The position numbers and the translations under genes were made by a program. Below are positions 11,101 to 22,871 of a DNA stretch of 64,000 bases, piece after piece (the first letter of the stretch is position 1; every line of letters starts with the position of its first letter). The DNA lies in the NCBI GenBank assembly GCA_907163375.1, contig CAJQUW010007414.1, positions 124,001-188,000 on the forward strand, in the 5' to 3' direction. The notes below the pieces were generated by a model that did not search any database, was not told the DNA's origin, and saw nothing but the letters and a program-made list of their open reading frames with translations. Origin of the DNA: Prostheceraeus crozeri. Lineage: Eukaryota; Platyhelminthes; Polycladida; Euryleptidae.

Positions 11101-13389
11101 ACGGCTGGAAATACAGGAAAAGATTACAAGATCGCATTTTCTTTTGTGGTGCATGATAGGTGTGAGCGCGATAAAATGCACTTTTTATAGAAAATATATA
11201 GCGCAAGTCATAGGAATTAGAGCAATTTTCAATTTACTTTCCTGCCTTTATTGTACATCATCTTCGTTTTGCATTATCAATGAATTTGAGCGATTACTCG
11301 ATGACGAGTCATGTTGTCCGTGCAAGCGGCGAAGCTTGATTGACAAGTATTCTACTTGTCGCTAAGTTATATTTGCTTTCAATTGAAGACAAATATATAT
11401 GAAAACCGTCTAACATATGCCAATGGGAAAACTCATTAACAAGAAAAGATAAAAGCAGTGAGAAGATAAAAGCAAAGTTAGATAGTTCATGAATGGACAA
11501 AAGAAATTCTATGGGATTGCATTTGAACCGATTTTAATAATGCAATCCGATAGACAGTGGTCTTATAATTATATATTCATAGCTCGGTTTTTCGATGATT
11601 AGTTGTCACAAAACACGTGATTTCATAAGACAAAGGGACTGAAACACAAGTACAAAACTGGAAAAACAGCTGCTAAATATGGGCACCGGTGACTGATCGC
11701 TATGTAGAAATAAGCAGCTAGTTGATCTGTTTCGGCGTACTACAACGTTTTTTTAGACATTTCTATATCGCAGCGGTCACGTAAATTGCATAGTTTAGGA
11801 TTTTAATCTCAAAATACATTTCCCAAAAACGCATTTCCCGCTAGACTATACCTAGTAGGATCGATATACATAGCATCGAATCACGTAGGTACGATAGTTC
11901 TAGCCAGGTTGCGAAAATTAACTAACATTGCATCATTTCATCTCAAAATTGTTTTTTCATTAGATCGGACTCTTCGATCTTCGTCTATCGGATCATCATG
12001 AAATACGATGATTCATTCTTTTACCGTGAATCAATGTGTCTATCAACTGTTTCAAAATACATATGCTACTAAAACAAATTGAATTTCAACTGACTCAACT
12101 TCACCCAATAATTTCCGTTTCAATTTAATAGGTAACTAAAGAAAGAATTATACAGTAACTTGGTCGTACAAATACTTCGATATACTCTTCGCTAAGAAGC
12201 GCATTCATTTCAAATGACTTTTCTGCAATGAACATAGATTCTTAAGCATCTATGTTTATGTTTTTCAATGAACACTTATCCGGGTGTAAAAGATTATCGC
12301 ATTTCCTTGTTATATATAACTACACTAACCTTCCAACCAAAAATGACTTCAAAAATTTTATTGTGCAATTTAATTGATTAAAGCTTGAAATCGTTAATCT
12401 AATAAATGCTGTTAGGATAGGCCTCTAACAAATATAGTTCTTCACAAATTCAACATCAGAATTACTGTGCAACGACGAAGACGCCCAGAGACTCAGGGCC
12501 TCTAGATGCGGAGACGTATTGCTTAAAAGAATGGATAATGGATGAGCAAAAAACCCCTTCATTTTGCTAATATAAAATGCTCAGAAATGCTTTCCAAACG
12601 TGAACAACAACGATCACACTGACCTGGAAAAGTGGATGACTCAGCACCGGATGTGCCTTCAAACAAACATGACATTAGATAATACGATCAGATCGATAAA
12701 CGTAAAACTTCGGATCTCGCACATACGCAGAATCATGTGCGATAGAAAAATAGGTGGTCGACCTACATTATTACAAAATATAGCTTAACTAATAATGAAA
12801 TGCTAACATGCAAGTACGTGCATGTTACTTTCAAGTACGTCAGCCATATGAGTGCCGGGCAAGAATAGCCGTTCCAATCAGCTACGAGAAAATACTAAGA
12901 TAGATGATATAATTATGTTAGTTGCAACAATCGAGCATGTTGATGCAAAGCATCTAAAATATGCGCCATTACATCCACGGATTTATTCATCAATTATTTC
13001 ACTAACTTTAAAGCAAAGATAGTTCCACTTAATCCCGTAATTCATGTTCCAACTGAATTGGTAAATTAGCCCGACTGAGACATCGCATTAATGCCACAGT
13101 AGCCTCCTCCGACAGATCATGTACCAATGTCCACTCCGCTCCTTCCATAGACACTCGCTTCAATTGATAATGGTCATTCCCTGGTCGCACATACGACGCC
13201 ACGATCCTGTTTCTTCGTCTTGGTCTCCTTTCTTCCATTCTGTCTTCGCTAGTGCCTCTCAGTTAACTTTCACTTCGCATAATGTATCCAGTTCACGTTG
13301 GTTTCCTCTTCCATTTAGTTTAAATCAAACTTTGTTTTTTACCAACTCCTTTCAGAAGATCAAGTTGTCTGTGGAACACAACTGCTGGC
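8134..13389. other. Long AT-rich non-coding stretch
   Basis: Nothing recognised as a gene, RNA or intact mobile element. Several open frames of 60-90 codons are of random character. Sequence at about 13020-13389 may be the decayed 3' part of the neighbouring minus-strand LINE, but I cannot match it to a domain. Confidence 0.4.
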
Positions 13390-14110
13390 ACGCTAGAGAC
13401 TATCAATGCGTTGAGATGTCTGCTTGATAATGGACTGGATGTACGGTTTCCATGGCAGTCTGGTAACCTTTCATCCAAAGGAGATCGAATCCTGTTCTCT
13501 GATCTTTTTATCTGACATCTTTATGCTGCGTTGGTCATAATCTCCTTTAAGCTGTGAGTGCAGAATAGTCTTGGGTTTTGAAAGATTCAAAGAAGCGAGC
13601 CATTTGGCGTCCAATTCTGAGACTCGATGTAGGTATTCATTAACAACGCCGCATGACGACTGATCACATAACCAATAACCGCAGGGTGTTCTTTGTTTGT
13701 CGCTCATTGAAATTGAAGAGTGCAGTGTCGTCTGCTTGCATCAACAGTTTATTCGCCAGGCAATCGAAGAGGTCATTGATGAACGGCTGAAAAAGAGTGA
13801 GAACACCGAAGACGACAGATATCTGCCGATCATTAAAGAAAGAAGCAAGAAGTTTATCAAACTGATCCACAAATCCATGAGACCTCAGCTTCCTAAGACG
13901 TTCATGATACCAGCCTTTATCGAATGCATTGGAAAGAACACGACTCGCAGATTCATTGACGTATGAACGAAGACCTGCAGTTGATCGAGAGACACTGCTT
14001 CAAAAATCTCGCCAGCAACTGGAAGAGGAATGATAGGACCGCAACTAGATGGAACAGAATGAGTCAGAACCCTCTGTTTGGAATTAGAACAACGGAAGCT
14101 GCTTTGCAAT
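13390..14110 (-). pseudogene. LINE reverse transcriptase fragment (jockey/CR1-like), broken
   Basis: Reading the minus strand from 14110, reverse-transcriptase blocks follow the normal order in shifting frames: a palm-start motif (PIIPLPVAGEIFEAV, compare the usual RPISLLPV), then RSYVNESASRVLSNAFDK, then RLRKLRSHGF and FNDRQISVV, then LFQPFINDLFD and the catalytic-site motif QADDTALF (normally YADDT). Next come KWLASLNLSKPKTIL and WKPYIQSI. At least two frameshifts and stops interrupt it. The endonuclease domain and the enzyme's start are absent. It would have copied LINE RNA at a nicked chromosomal site. Confidence 0.85.
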
Positions 14111-14275
14111 AAGAGTGGAACTTAAAAACTGGAGAACTACATTTTCTCATTGCTCTGAGACCCGCATGTAAACAAAAACCAAATTGGTCTTCACAACTTC
14201 CTCCTAAAATATTTCTTTATTTAGTAAACAGAATTTTGTGTCTGATGAATGTCTCTTTGTCAAATTCTTGTGTAG

Positions 14276-14584
14276 TTGCGGAAGAGCTATGTGGGCCGCA
14301 CTGGACGTCGTTTGAGTGATAGGTTGGCTGAACATGTCCCACAATGGATTCAGAATGATGTCAAGAAACCACCGCGTTCAAATAAAGCTGTACAAAGTGC
14401 TGTAACTAGACAATTACAAGCGTGTAATAACACCGCTGCAAATGCGAAGATTTCTTTCTGTGTTATCCATCGCCATCAAAATTTGACACACCTTCGAATT
14501 TTGGAGGCTTTGGCCATTAAAGCTGACTCACCTGATCTGTGTGTAGAGAAGGATTTTGTTTTATCGCTTTTATTTCCATGGTAA
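14276..14584 (+). pseudogene. Penelope-like element GIY-YIG endonuclease remnant
   Basis: The frame begins KSYVGRTGRRLSDRLAEH, the N-terminal signature of the GIY-YIG nuclease found at the C-terminus of many Penelope-like retroelements. HLRILEALAIKADSPDLCVE follows, matching the helix that carries the family's catalytic Glu, and a stop lies at 14582. Just upstream, a Cys-rich linker (CLFVKFLCSCG) is out of frame by a two-base shift. The Penelope reverse transcriptase is missing; the next sequence upstream is an unrelated LINE on the other strand. It is therefore a 5'-truncated relic. Confidence 0.85.
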
Positions 14585-15015
14585 TTTTTTTCTCTCTTTT
14601 CTTCTTTTCCCTTTTTCCTTCTGTTTTTTATGATGACATATACAGTTTTATATAATTTATTTATTTTGTTCATGTAATTGTCTATTTCATGCTTTGTACA
14701 GTTTTGCATTATTATTGATGTGGTCTCCTGTATTCTTAAATTGTCTACCATTTACTTCTGCTCTGTCTCGACATAGCCAACTGCCTTCTATCAGCTTTAT
14801 TTTCATTATTTAATTCTATTGTCCAGTATTCATGAATATCTGTCTTCTACGTTGCAATAGTGTGTACATATCGCGACTTTATTGATTTCTGTTTCTCCGC
14901 TTGTGACTAACTTTGATGTGTAAGTTAACTGTAATCATTTTGTGTACGTACGTTTTAGATCATTCTGCTGTAGAGATCAGACGAGAGCAGACGAAACGCG
15001 TCGTGAATATAAAAA
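14585..15015 (+). mobile_element. Penelope-like element 3' region with hammerhead-like 3' half
   Basis: AT-rich 3' sequence after the GIY-YIG stop. At 14978-15005 it contains CAGACGA then GACGAAACGCGTCG. Penelope-like elements are known to carry hammerhead ribozymes with a core CTGANGA, stem II, GAAA and a tiny stem III ending GTC or similar. Here GAAA-CGCG-TC fits the second half, but the first half has one core change (CAGACGA) and stem II pairs poorly. It is probably a decayed copy. Confidence 0.4.
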
Positions 15016-16430
15016 AAGAATTGATCATGAAACATCTTAAGCTTCTATTTCTATACAAATGAATGCCTCTTTGGTCATCGCAACTTCTACCATCACCTCT
15101 CTCACTTTGTCCGATATTAGTCATCATCTACTTGCTCGCGCGTGCCTTCATTAATGTTCATATCTTCTTCTTGTTCTACTGACTGCCAGTCCCGTAATAC
15201 ATACTATATTTGAATCGATATTTTCACATTTGAAAATTAGTCAACCGCGACTTTGCACAAATTTCACAGTATCATACGTTAAAAGCATTCTTCAGATATG
15301 CAAAATAAAAATCTATGATTATTCCTGTGAGATCAAGATTGGATAGAGTTTCAGAATGTGATATCATAAGAAAGGCAAACCATTGCTTTGAAAAATGAAT
15401 CATTCCACAAAATTCTTCGTGTAGTTTCTTTATATCCTGCGTATTTGCATTTACTTGCTTAAGTCGTGTACTTCCCATGACTTCCCTCTGAAATCCGACA
15501 CAACTTGAGCTGCAGCTCTCGCACGTTTGCATTCATGAAATTTGATTCGAGAACGTGTCTTCACTCTCAGTTTCTTGAAATTATATGCAGCCTAATTGTT
15601 CTTTGATAACGCACGCATACGCGACTGCTATGCACTTGAAATGTTTTCCAGTGCATAGAACAGAATGAGGCAATTGAGTGTAACCAGGCAGGGGTCATGT
15701 CGTTATCAATTATTTGAAAATTTCCAATGTGTAAGAAAGATGTCGATATCTCTGCACCTAACTTCCAATAATGCACGGAAGTTCTCAAATATGAAATGCG
15801 AATATGATTGAACTGCGAATGAAATTCAGAAATACAATTGAAATACATCTTTGTCACATGAGAGACCTTCAGTGCAATGAAAATTCGAAAAGGAATTAAG
15901 ACATTGATTGAAAAATGTCCCACAGAACACTCTGATCAAGTGTTTAAGACATAGCTCTAATTATCTTACATATAGCTCTGCTTAAGGATATTGGAAGAAG
16001 TATGACTTAATAATTTCATCTGCTCCATCAAACTAACTGATTTGAGATGAGCTTTGCGCAGTTTTGTACAATGCTAAATAATCATGGCCCTGAAATCCGT
16101 TAACAATTTTTGGGCGGTGCCCACCTGTCTTAAGATTTAGATTTTTCAGGATTAATGGGCCTCGTATGCCAGCGTTTTCACCCTAATGAATTTGATATGC
16201 CAAAGCAAGTCAAATCAAGTTCAATAAAACTAATTCTATTTGAATCCGGAACCTGATGATGATTGCCGCATCGTCTTAAGATTTGATAGGATTGTGGATA
16301 TACCGTTAAGTTTAAGATTGTTAACAGGTTCACAGAGAGAAAAATAAAAATAAATTAAGAAGTAAAGAAATTAATCTGGATTATCAAATTCATTTGAGAG
16401 GAAATTCGTAATTGTGTTCATCAGTCGGTT
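15016..16430. other. Non-coding, no recognised feature
   Basis: AT-rich sequence. A 118-codon open frame on the minus strand (15567-15923) has no domain or splice context that I recognise. A locally CT-rich patch lies at 15060-15180. Confidence 0.35.
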
Positions 16431-17039
16431 TTGTCTACTGTTATAGTCAGCATTGTGCACTCGCGTCTCAATTACTGCTGCAGCTTATACCAGGACTTAC
16501 CCCTCAGTATCATTTCTCGACTGCAATCGGTCCTTAGCGCTAGTGCAAGACTCATCTTCAATTCTCGCAGCGATGACCACATCACGCCTTTGCTTACCTC
16601 CTTACAATGGCTCCCTATTCGATATAGCATTGAATACCGACTGTTGGTTATAGTGTTTCGTTGTCTTAATGATGAAGGTCCATCCTACCTCAGAAGCTGT
16701 CTTCAGTTGGTTTCTGAACTAAAATCGAGATCACACCTGCGATCATCGTCTCTGATGGCTCTAGCTATACCAACGACGCGCCGTAAAACTATTGGTGACC
16801 GAGCGTTTTCAATATGCATCGCTCGTGCTTGGAACAAACTTCCATTATCAATTAAATCTTCTGCATCCGTCTCGTCATTCAAACGAAACCTTAGGACACC
16901 TACTTTCGCACTGTTTCGAGTGACCCCGTTTTTCTCTCTCTCTCTCCAGCATTTCTTAACTGTTTACTTCCACTCTATTTTCCGATCCAGATGTTATGTT
17001 GTAATATGTCTAATTGTAAAGTGGCCTTGTAGTGTCTAA
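16431..17039 (+). pseudogene. L2/CR1-like LINE, C-terminal end of reverse transcriptase ORF
   Basis: An uninterrupted 202-codon frame matches the region after the reverse transcriptase in L2/CR1-type LINEs: VHSRLNYCCSLY, ISRLQSVLSASARLI, DHITPLLTSLQWLPIRYSIE, then RSSSLMALAIPTTRRKTIGD and RAFSICIARAWNKLPLSI. The element is 5'-truncated near 16400, as expected when LINE reverse transcription stops early. The frame stops at 17037-17039. No catalytic domain is included, so it cannot move by itself. The lack of internal stops suggests it is younger than the other LINE relics here. Confidence 0.9.
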
Positions 17040-17807
17040 CGAAATGCCACTTAAAAATTATTCGTGGAAATGAATCACTTTTAACTATTAGAAGGACATC
17101 CAAATTTGAAGTAGATTAGGTTCTTGGCTTAGATAATTGAAAAACGTTTTGCTCATTTTCAGACAATTTCCGTTTATCATCAAGTGCGTGACCGTTGCGT
17201 CCCTCTATCGCAAGCTAATTACATCACTTATAAGACATTTCAAGTCCAGTTACGTGTAGTGCCAATCTGGGACGGGGAACCGGAGCCATCGAATATGGTT
17301 GGAAACGGGACTGGAACCACAGAAAAATTGCAGGTTCCTGGAAATAATCTGAGACAGTTGTGATAAGTAGGTATAAATTCAAAAACGCAGCAATTTTCCC
17401 CAACATGGCAATTCGCATAAAAAGTGCTGCCACCTATCGTGCACGTATGTATTCCATCACTTGTTCATGGTCATACACGACTTAGAATTTGCAAGCATGG
17501 TTTTGCAAGAGTTTCAAAATTTTCGAAGTTCGCAAATTTGATCAGCGCGGGTTTCTACTAGGTCCTTATAAAATGTCTCATACACATTTCCCGTTTCTAT
17601 GATTTTCGACTTGCATTTGGCATCCTGTGAGATTAAGTGGTTATGTGAATCAAGGACACGCCATCCCACAACAGCTATTATTTGTAATATACATGTAGGT
17701 CTTCTACTTTCCGGAGCAGGAACAATTGCAATAGACGTCAGTGGTTCCGCTTCCCTGCTGCTATTGCATTTAGAGTACCGATGCTGACATTTTAATTAGG
17801 GATATAG
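17040..17807. other. LINE 3' sequence and unassigned non-coding DNA
   Basis: The first 100 bases or so may be LINE 3' UTR. A short GGAACCGG and GGTTCC-containing patch (17266-17340) resembles hAT subterminal repeats but has no visible partner end. Confidence 0.3.
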
Positions 17808-17890
17808 CGATGTACGAGTATCAACCGACTATCGGCAATGCAAGCAATCGGTAGCTTTTTCTAATATATCGGCTATCGGCCAATATTTAA
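17808..17890. mobile_element. One-sided hAT-like end with TATCGGC repeats
   Basis: TAGGGATATAGCGATGTACG is followed by repeated CGACTATCGGC, ATATCGGC and TATCGGCC words, the layout of a hAT terminus. No matching opposite end is visible. The neighbouring palindrome begins 12 bases later. Confidence 0.35.
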
Positions 17891-17901
17891 AAGAAATATC
17901 T

Positions 17902-18380
17902 ACTGTAGTAAATAAAAACTTGCAATTTTCCTCATGATCACGCTTGTTCTCTGGTGAAGATACAACAAGAAATGACAATCGAAATGATAAAGTCACAGAG
18001 ACGTAAAATGATTAGAGCTAACATCAGCCATCGATTATCTGATGAAATAGCTAAATGAATATACATGTAAAGGGTCAATAAACTGTACATTACTAATAAA
18101 ATCGCGCAGTAGTAACAAAATTTACATTAATTATCAACTTCTCTTTATAAATTAATGTAAATTTTGTTACGACTGCGCGATTTTATTAGTAATGTACAGT
18201 TTATTGACCCTTTACATGTATATTCATTTAGCTATTTCATCAGATAATCGATGGCTGATGTTAGCTCTAATCATTTTACGTCTCTGTGACTTTATCATTT
18301 CGATTGTCATTTCTTGTTGTATCTTCACCAGAGAACAAGCGTGATCATGAGGAAAATTGCAAGTTTTTATTTACTACAGT
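17902..18380. repeat. Near-perfect palindrome, two 231-bp arms, 17-nt loop
   Basis: The left arm is 17902-18132, the right arm is 18150-18380 and the loop is 18133-18149. The arms start ACTGTAGTAAATAAAAACTT and meet at TTTACATTAATT. I see one mismatch (GCAGTAGTAAC against GCAGTCGTAAC). There is no coding frame. Short direct matches flank it: ATTTAAAAGAAATATC at 17885-17900 and ATTTAAGAAATATC at 18412-18425. The near identity means the arms are recent or kept alike by gene conversion. A transcript would fold into a long hairpin. Confidence 0.95.
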
Positions 18381-18448
18381 TTATTTTCAAAATTGCGCCA
18401 ACCATCAAGTTATTTAAGAAATATCGACATTAATGATTTACAAAATTG

Positions 18449-19128
18449 CAGTCGAGACTCGCTATAACGAACCTCGCGGAATCTATGTAAAAGGTTCGTT
18501 ATGGCGAGGGGTTCGTTGTAGCGAGGAAGGGGCTATAAAACATTTTTGAGCTCAAATATCCTGCTGATTTTGAAAAGCGTCGTCTACTGTACACCTGGTA
18601 TATTCTTTGATCTTCTACCTAGTAGACTTTAGAAATTGAATTACATGCATTTTTGTCATTTCCATTTTAAATAGTGTACTGATACATACATGCAATACAG
18701 AAATGTCATTCGAACATCAAATGATCGAATGATTAAAAAAACACGCATTGCAATTAGTGCAACATGCATTACGCATGAACATGGCAAGATTTTCCTATAC
18801 ATAGACATCCGTTGCATTCGTGCAGACGTCACTCTATCCGCTTTACAATTTAAATCCAGTAGATTTAGAATCTTAATATTTTTTGTGCGAGTGTTAGGTG
18901 TGACTTCAGATAGTACAATGCAGCTGTGTAGGCTTTATATAGATCTCATCACGAGAGTAGTGTTCAATCACGATGAGACGAATCAGTTCGGGAAGATAAA
19001 ATTCAAGCGTTTCATTTATCCATGATCTACATTCAAAAATATTTAATTTTTCTTTATTCGATTCCTATTGAAAATAATTTAAAAAGTTGGGGTCAATGGA
19101 TGAAGTTCGTTTTAACGAGTCTCGACTC
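18449..19128. mobile_element. pogo/Tigger-like MITE, about 680 bp
   Basis: The left end is CAGTCGAGACTCGCTATAAC followed by GAAC; the right end read in reverse is GAGTCGAGACTCGTTAAAAC followed by GAAC. Terminal repeats starting CAGT with a CGAGACTCG core and an internal TTCGTTATGGCGAGG block resemble pogo-group elements. A 111-codon open frame inside (18690-19025) has no transposase motif. The TA target duplication is not clear. Confidence 0.65.
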
Positions 19129-20061
19129 GATTTTAAATAATTCATCTTTATGAGACACTATTAGTGATCACACCCATCAGTGATTGTCTGAAATTAATGA
19201 AAAATTAAATTAAATTAAATTATTACTACACTATTATGTATATACTATTGTACAATCCAAAATCAATGCGACTAATTTATTTATGACAGAATGCTGCTCT
19301 ACTGACTGATGTCTGTCTGATTTGTCAAGGATAATAAGCCGGAAGACCTGAATTCTTGACAAAAAGTGTAACTATTAGTGAACTTTAGGATGATTAAATC
19401 TTACTTAGCATCTTGAGGGCCTAATATGCTATCTTAATTTAATTAATATAATACAAATAGTCCGACTTTAAATGCAGATTATTGAACTTGGAGTATTTTG
19501 CAGTCAGCACGTGGAAAATATGGCACCAAAACATGCGAGTATAGTAATATAATGAAATATCTGCAAGTACTGCGAAAAGTATAAGTCTGAGGGCGGATGT
19601 GCGAGAGCATGGCACACGCCAATGCTCATGTAAGTACAAGAACTTCTGAGAAAGCAAATGTTGTTTCGCAACTTGTTTAGGCTACAGTGTACAACATGGA
19701 TCCTTTAAGGAATCGTGATAGTCAGAAGAGTGACTATCAAAACCTATTTAAACGAATGGTTTCTGTATTAAGCGCATCATCCAAACTAGGTTGCTATCTT
19801 GGTATTGATGTGGATTATCTGCTGTCTTTTCAGCCTTGATTACAGACTATCAATAAAAGCTCACTAAACAAACTTAAAGCTTTATGCGGCTCATGAATGG
19901 TTTCGTTAATTGTTTTATCAAGCAAAGAGCAACCTGATACTTTCTTCGAACGAATTTCAAGCGGAAATAGCGCATTTCCAATGAACTGTTGAAATTTCTA
20001 TGAAAAGTCAATATGAAGTCTACATAAAACACTGTCACATGTACTGATATGAATCTCTTAC
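19129..20061. other. Non-coding; 5' part of the intron downstream of exon B
   Basis: Read on the minus strand this is intron following exon B's donor site. It contains a short AATTA microsatellite (19201-19222). No further exon is recognised between 20061 and the window start. Confidence 0.4.
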
Positions 20062-20437
20062 CAGGGTCACTAGTGGGCATATCGTGTTGATTGGATCGCA
20101 TCACAGGAGGATTGTAGAACTGGTCAGGATGACCGATGCCTTCGAGATGTGTCCTATCAATCAGGCGCGGATTTCTCCACACCCCTGGACCGGAACTGGT
20201 CGTCACTTTCACCACATGCACCGTGTAGGATGAGGGAGCGGAAAAGGAGGCTAATTCAGCCACTGCGGGGATACAACCTTTACCAATACTGACTTTACCA
20301 TCGACCCATGTCACCCAAAAAGTCCGAAATTGGTCTTCATCCAATGTCTCATCGGTTTCTGAATGATTAACACTGTTACTGGCCTTTACTGTTGTGCAAG
20401 TGTTGTCTTTACTGCCCAGAACCAACTCCACGAAAGG
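20062..20437 (-). CDS. FAMeT/DUF3421-type domain gene, exon B (partial)
   Basis: Read on the minus strand this 376-nt exon starts in phase 0 after a good acceptor (TTATTTTTCAG at 20439) and ends at a donor, CCTG then GTAAGAG, leaving one base of a Gly codon. It encodes the second half of a farnesoic acid O-methyltransferase-type domain: PFVELVLGSKDNT, then EDQFRTFWVTWVDGKVSIGK, then a C-terminal linker with HPDQFYNPPV. The FRTFWVTWVDG core is the family's strongest signature. Despite its name this domain is common in invertebrate secreted and natterin-related proteins and is not proven to be a methyltransferase there. Its N-terminal half is exon A at 61512-61654. The next exon downstream is not in the window. 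Confidence 0.85.
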
Positions 20438-22169
20438 CTGAAAAATAAGGCCACAAACTGAACTTCACAAAATTCGACAATTTCAACAGTGAGTTACGTT
20501 TATACAAAAGCATGTATAAAATTCGTGTATATTTCGGGCATATTTGTGGTTCCTAGCTAAGTTTGCAAGAAAGTAGTGAACAAAACTACAGCAAATGCTC
20601 GGAATTTTGTGTCTTATTTACTGCTTACTGGTGTCCACATAAAAGCACCACCAGCATTGATGGTGCCACCGCCTGAAAGCTAATTTCTATCTAAATTTAA
20701 TACAACAGCAGACAGATCTCCCCAACATCTCTTAGAACTATTGGAAAAGTGAGATCTGAACAACTGAATCGAAAAAATAATATCAACGCGTCACTGTAAT
20801 CTCACATTAATGGGTTGGCATCTTTTCACACGAACGCGGCAACTTTAACAGCAAATTATTTCTACGCATAACTGCACTGGCTGTGCATGTTGTTGACACT
20901 ACTTAAGATAGATAACCGCAAACTCAGTGTATCAATGACAATTTTGGGAATCAATTTGAGTTCGATGTTTTGACAGTGTAAGAAGGAGGGAGAGAGTGAG
21001 TGAGAAAGAGGGAGACGAACTCATATACTCGGGAGTCGAGAACTACACACGTGTATGTACCTGGTTATCCCCTCAATCTCTCGCAAATATATCCTGTCAT
21101 GTCAAGTCAGGACAAAAGACAAACATTGTCGAGTTTTCCTCATTCAACACCGCGTAGACCGTAGAACGAACGTGACTTTTCAGGGAATAAAATGCTGCAC
21201 CAAATATTCGCTCGGTTACAGGCTACTTCCGGCCTACAAGCGCAACAACGATGTCTAATTTCTTTCCTTCGTCTCTTGTCTTTCATCCTCTAACTTCTTT
21301 CACTTCTTAACATTTCTTCAGACTTGGTTTCCAGCTTTGCTAGCCCAACAAACCATTCTCTCAATCACAGAGAGCGCAGGAAAGGACATGTCCTCCGAAA
21401 ATGTCATAATTATTCTCAATGAGAAGCTGCACACACGTCCAAATATTTGATGTTGGGTAATTATTATATTTTTCTTTGAAACTCAGATTCTCTTATGAAA
21501 GTAATTTTACCTCAACATTTTCTAACACAATTCTTTCTAATCCTCCTCCTTTCTGCGACTCCTTACTCCACTTCGCTCTCACTGCGTGTCTCGCTTGTGT
21601 TTGTTATCAAGGACAACGGTGTGTTGTCGCTGTATAAGGAACATAGTTAGCAAGCCGTCTCCCTGTCGATTTCTTGTCTTTCCCTCTCTACATTGGCTGT
21701 TCTTCGACGATCGCGATGTGAACCTGAGTCACTGGCGATCGGTGGGAAAGTGAGAAGCTGTCCCTAACATTCGAGGTCAGAATGCGTGACCCCTCTCTCT
21801 CCTCCTGCTGATGCTGTGATTGAAGGCAAGCGCGCTTGAAGAGCGAATGAAACAGTGATTTGCTGGCTGATCAGGCAATGAAGCGAGTCAATTTTTGATT
21901 CAATCGTTCTACTTACAATAGATATCGAATAGCAAGTACATTGGTATCCAAGCATACTCAAATGTTTTCCTATTTATCGACAGATATGCATGTATTTAGC
22001 CAATGCAGTGATAGGAAATAACTTAAAACACATTTCATGCTTTTTTGGCATTATCAAAATTGACATCAAATACACTTATTTTAGTACAATAGGCGCTGAT
22101 GTCAGAGAGCATGCTTGATGATGCTGAATCGTCATTCTGACGCATCTGACGTACAATAAATAGCTTTTG
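20438..22169. other. Intronic non-coding DNA upstream of exon B
   Basis: No gene recognised. A GA-rich patch (GGAGGGAGAGAGTGAGTGAG, 20984-21003) and several CT-rich patches (21240-21320, 21540-21580, 21660-21690) stand out. Confidence 0.35.
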
Positions 22170-22320
22170 AAAGAATACATAGCCTTTGAAAATGTCACGC
22201 TCCAAAAGGCAATTTGTTATTGAAACTTTGCATATTTGAAAATTGAAAACTGAAAAATTGACTAAAACAAAAATTATATGGATTACACGGAAGTCATGAA
22301 ATTGTATGAATCAATCATCT
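22170..22320 (+). repeat. Interspersed repeat family R3, copy 1
   Basis: Related to 48768-48905 in the same orientation: both contain ATAGC(C/-)TTTGAAAAT, AAAGGCAATTTG, CTGAAAAATTGACT and AATTATATG, ending near ATATGAATCA. They are diverged and without coding sequence. Borders are approximate. Confidence 0.5.
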
Positions 22321-22669
22321 GATCATCTGTGCTTGTTTAACAAACTTTGTTAGCCGGTTAAATGCGTAGGCCAAATAGAGCTTATTCAAAATACTTTTGA
22401 CTGTTTATTTTGTTGTTTATTAAATTTTTGTAAGGCCTACCTATAAACTTATCCCGCACTCTCGATTAGTAATGCAGTGGACAAGGTTTAGAAATACAGA
22501 CGCGTATATCGGGCTTAACCGGTCAAACATATGCATTCAGGTCTTAAGCACCTAGATGCCTATGACATTATTTATTGGCTTATTTTTCGCGTTTGTTGGG
22601 TATTATAGATGTGACCGGAGAACTAAATTTGGAAGCCACTGATCTATACATAAGCTTCATGGGATTGAA

Positions 22670-22871
22670 TGGACTTCTTGTCATGATTTACAGTGCGATT
22701 TCGAAACTCATCACTTAGCCATTGACTTTTATTTGCAATGTCGACGAAAACTGTGATGCACCTTTCTTGTCAGTAGCAGCCTTGACAGAGTTCCGTTGGC
22801 ATCTCGAATCAAAGTCAATGAAAAGCTTAGTGATGATTTGAAAATCTCACAACTCATGTCAAGAAGACTAT
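22670..22871. repeat. Diverged inverted repeat, about 65-bp arms
   Basis: The left arm, 22670-22735 (GACTTCTTGTCATGA then CTCATCACTTAGCCATTGACTT), pairs with the right arm, 22807-22871 (AAGTCAATGAAAAGCTTAG then TCATGTCAAGAAGAC), at roughly 75 per cent. It is an older hairpin than those at 17.9, 24.2 and 32.3 kb. Confidence 0.55.

Noticed and set aside
13029-13427. Overlapping plus and minus open frames of 102 and 69 codons
   Set aside because: They may be the worn 3' end of the neighbouring LINE; I could not match either frame to a domain, so no separate gene is called.
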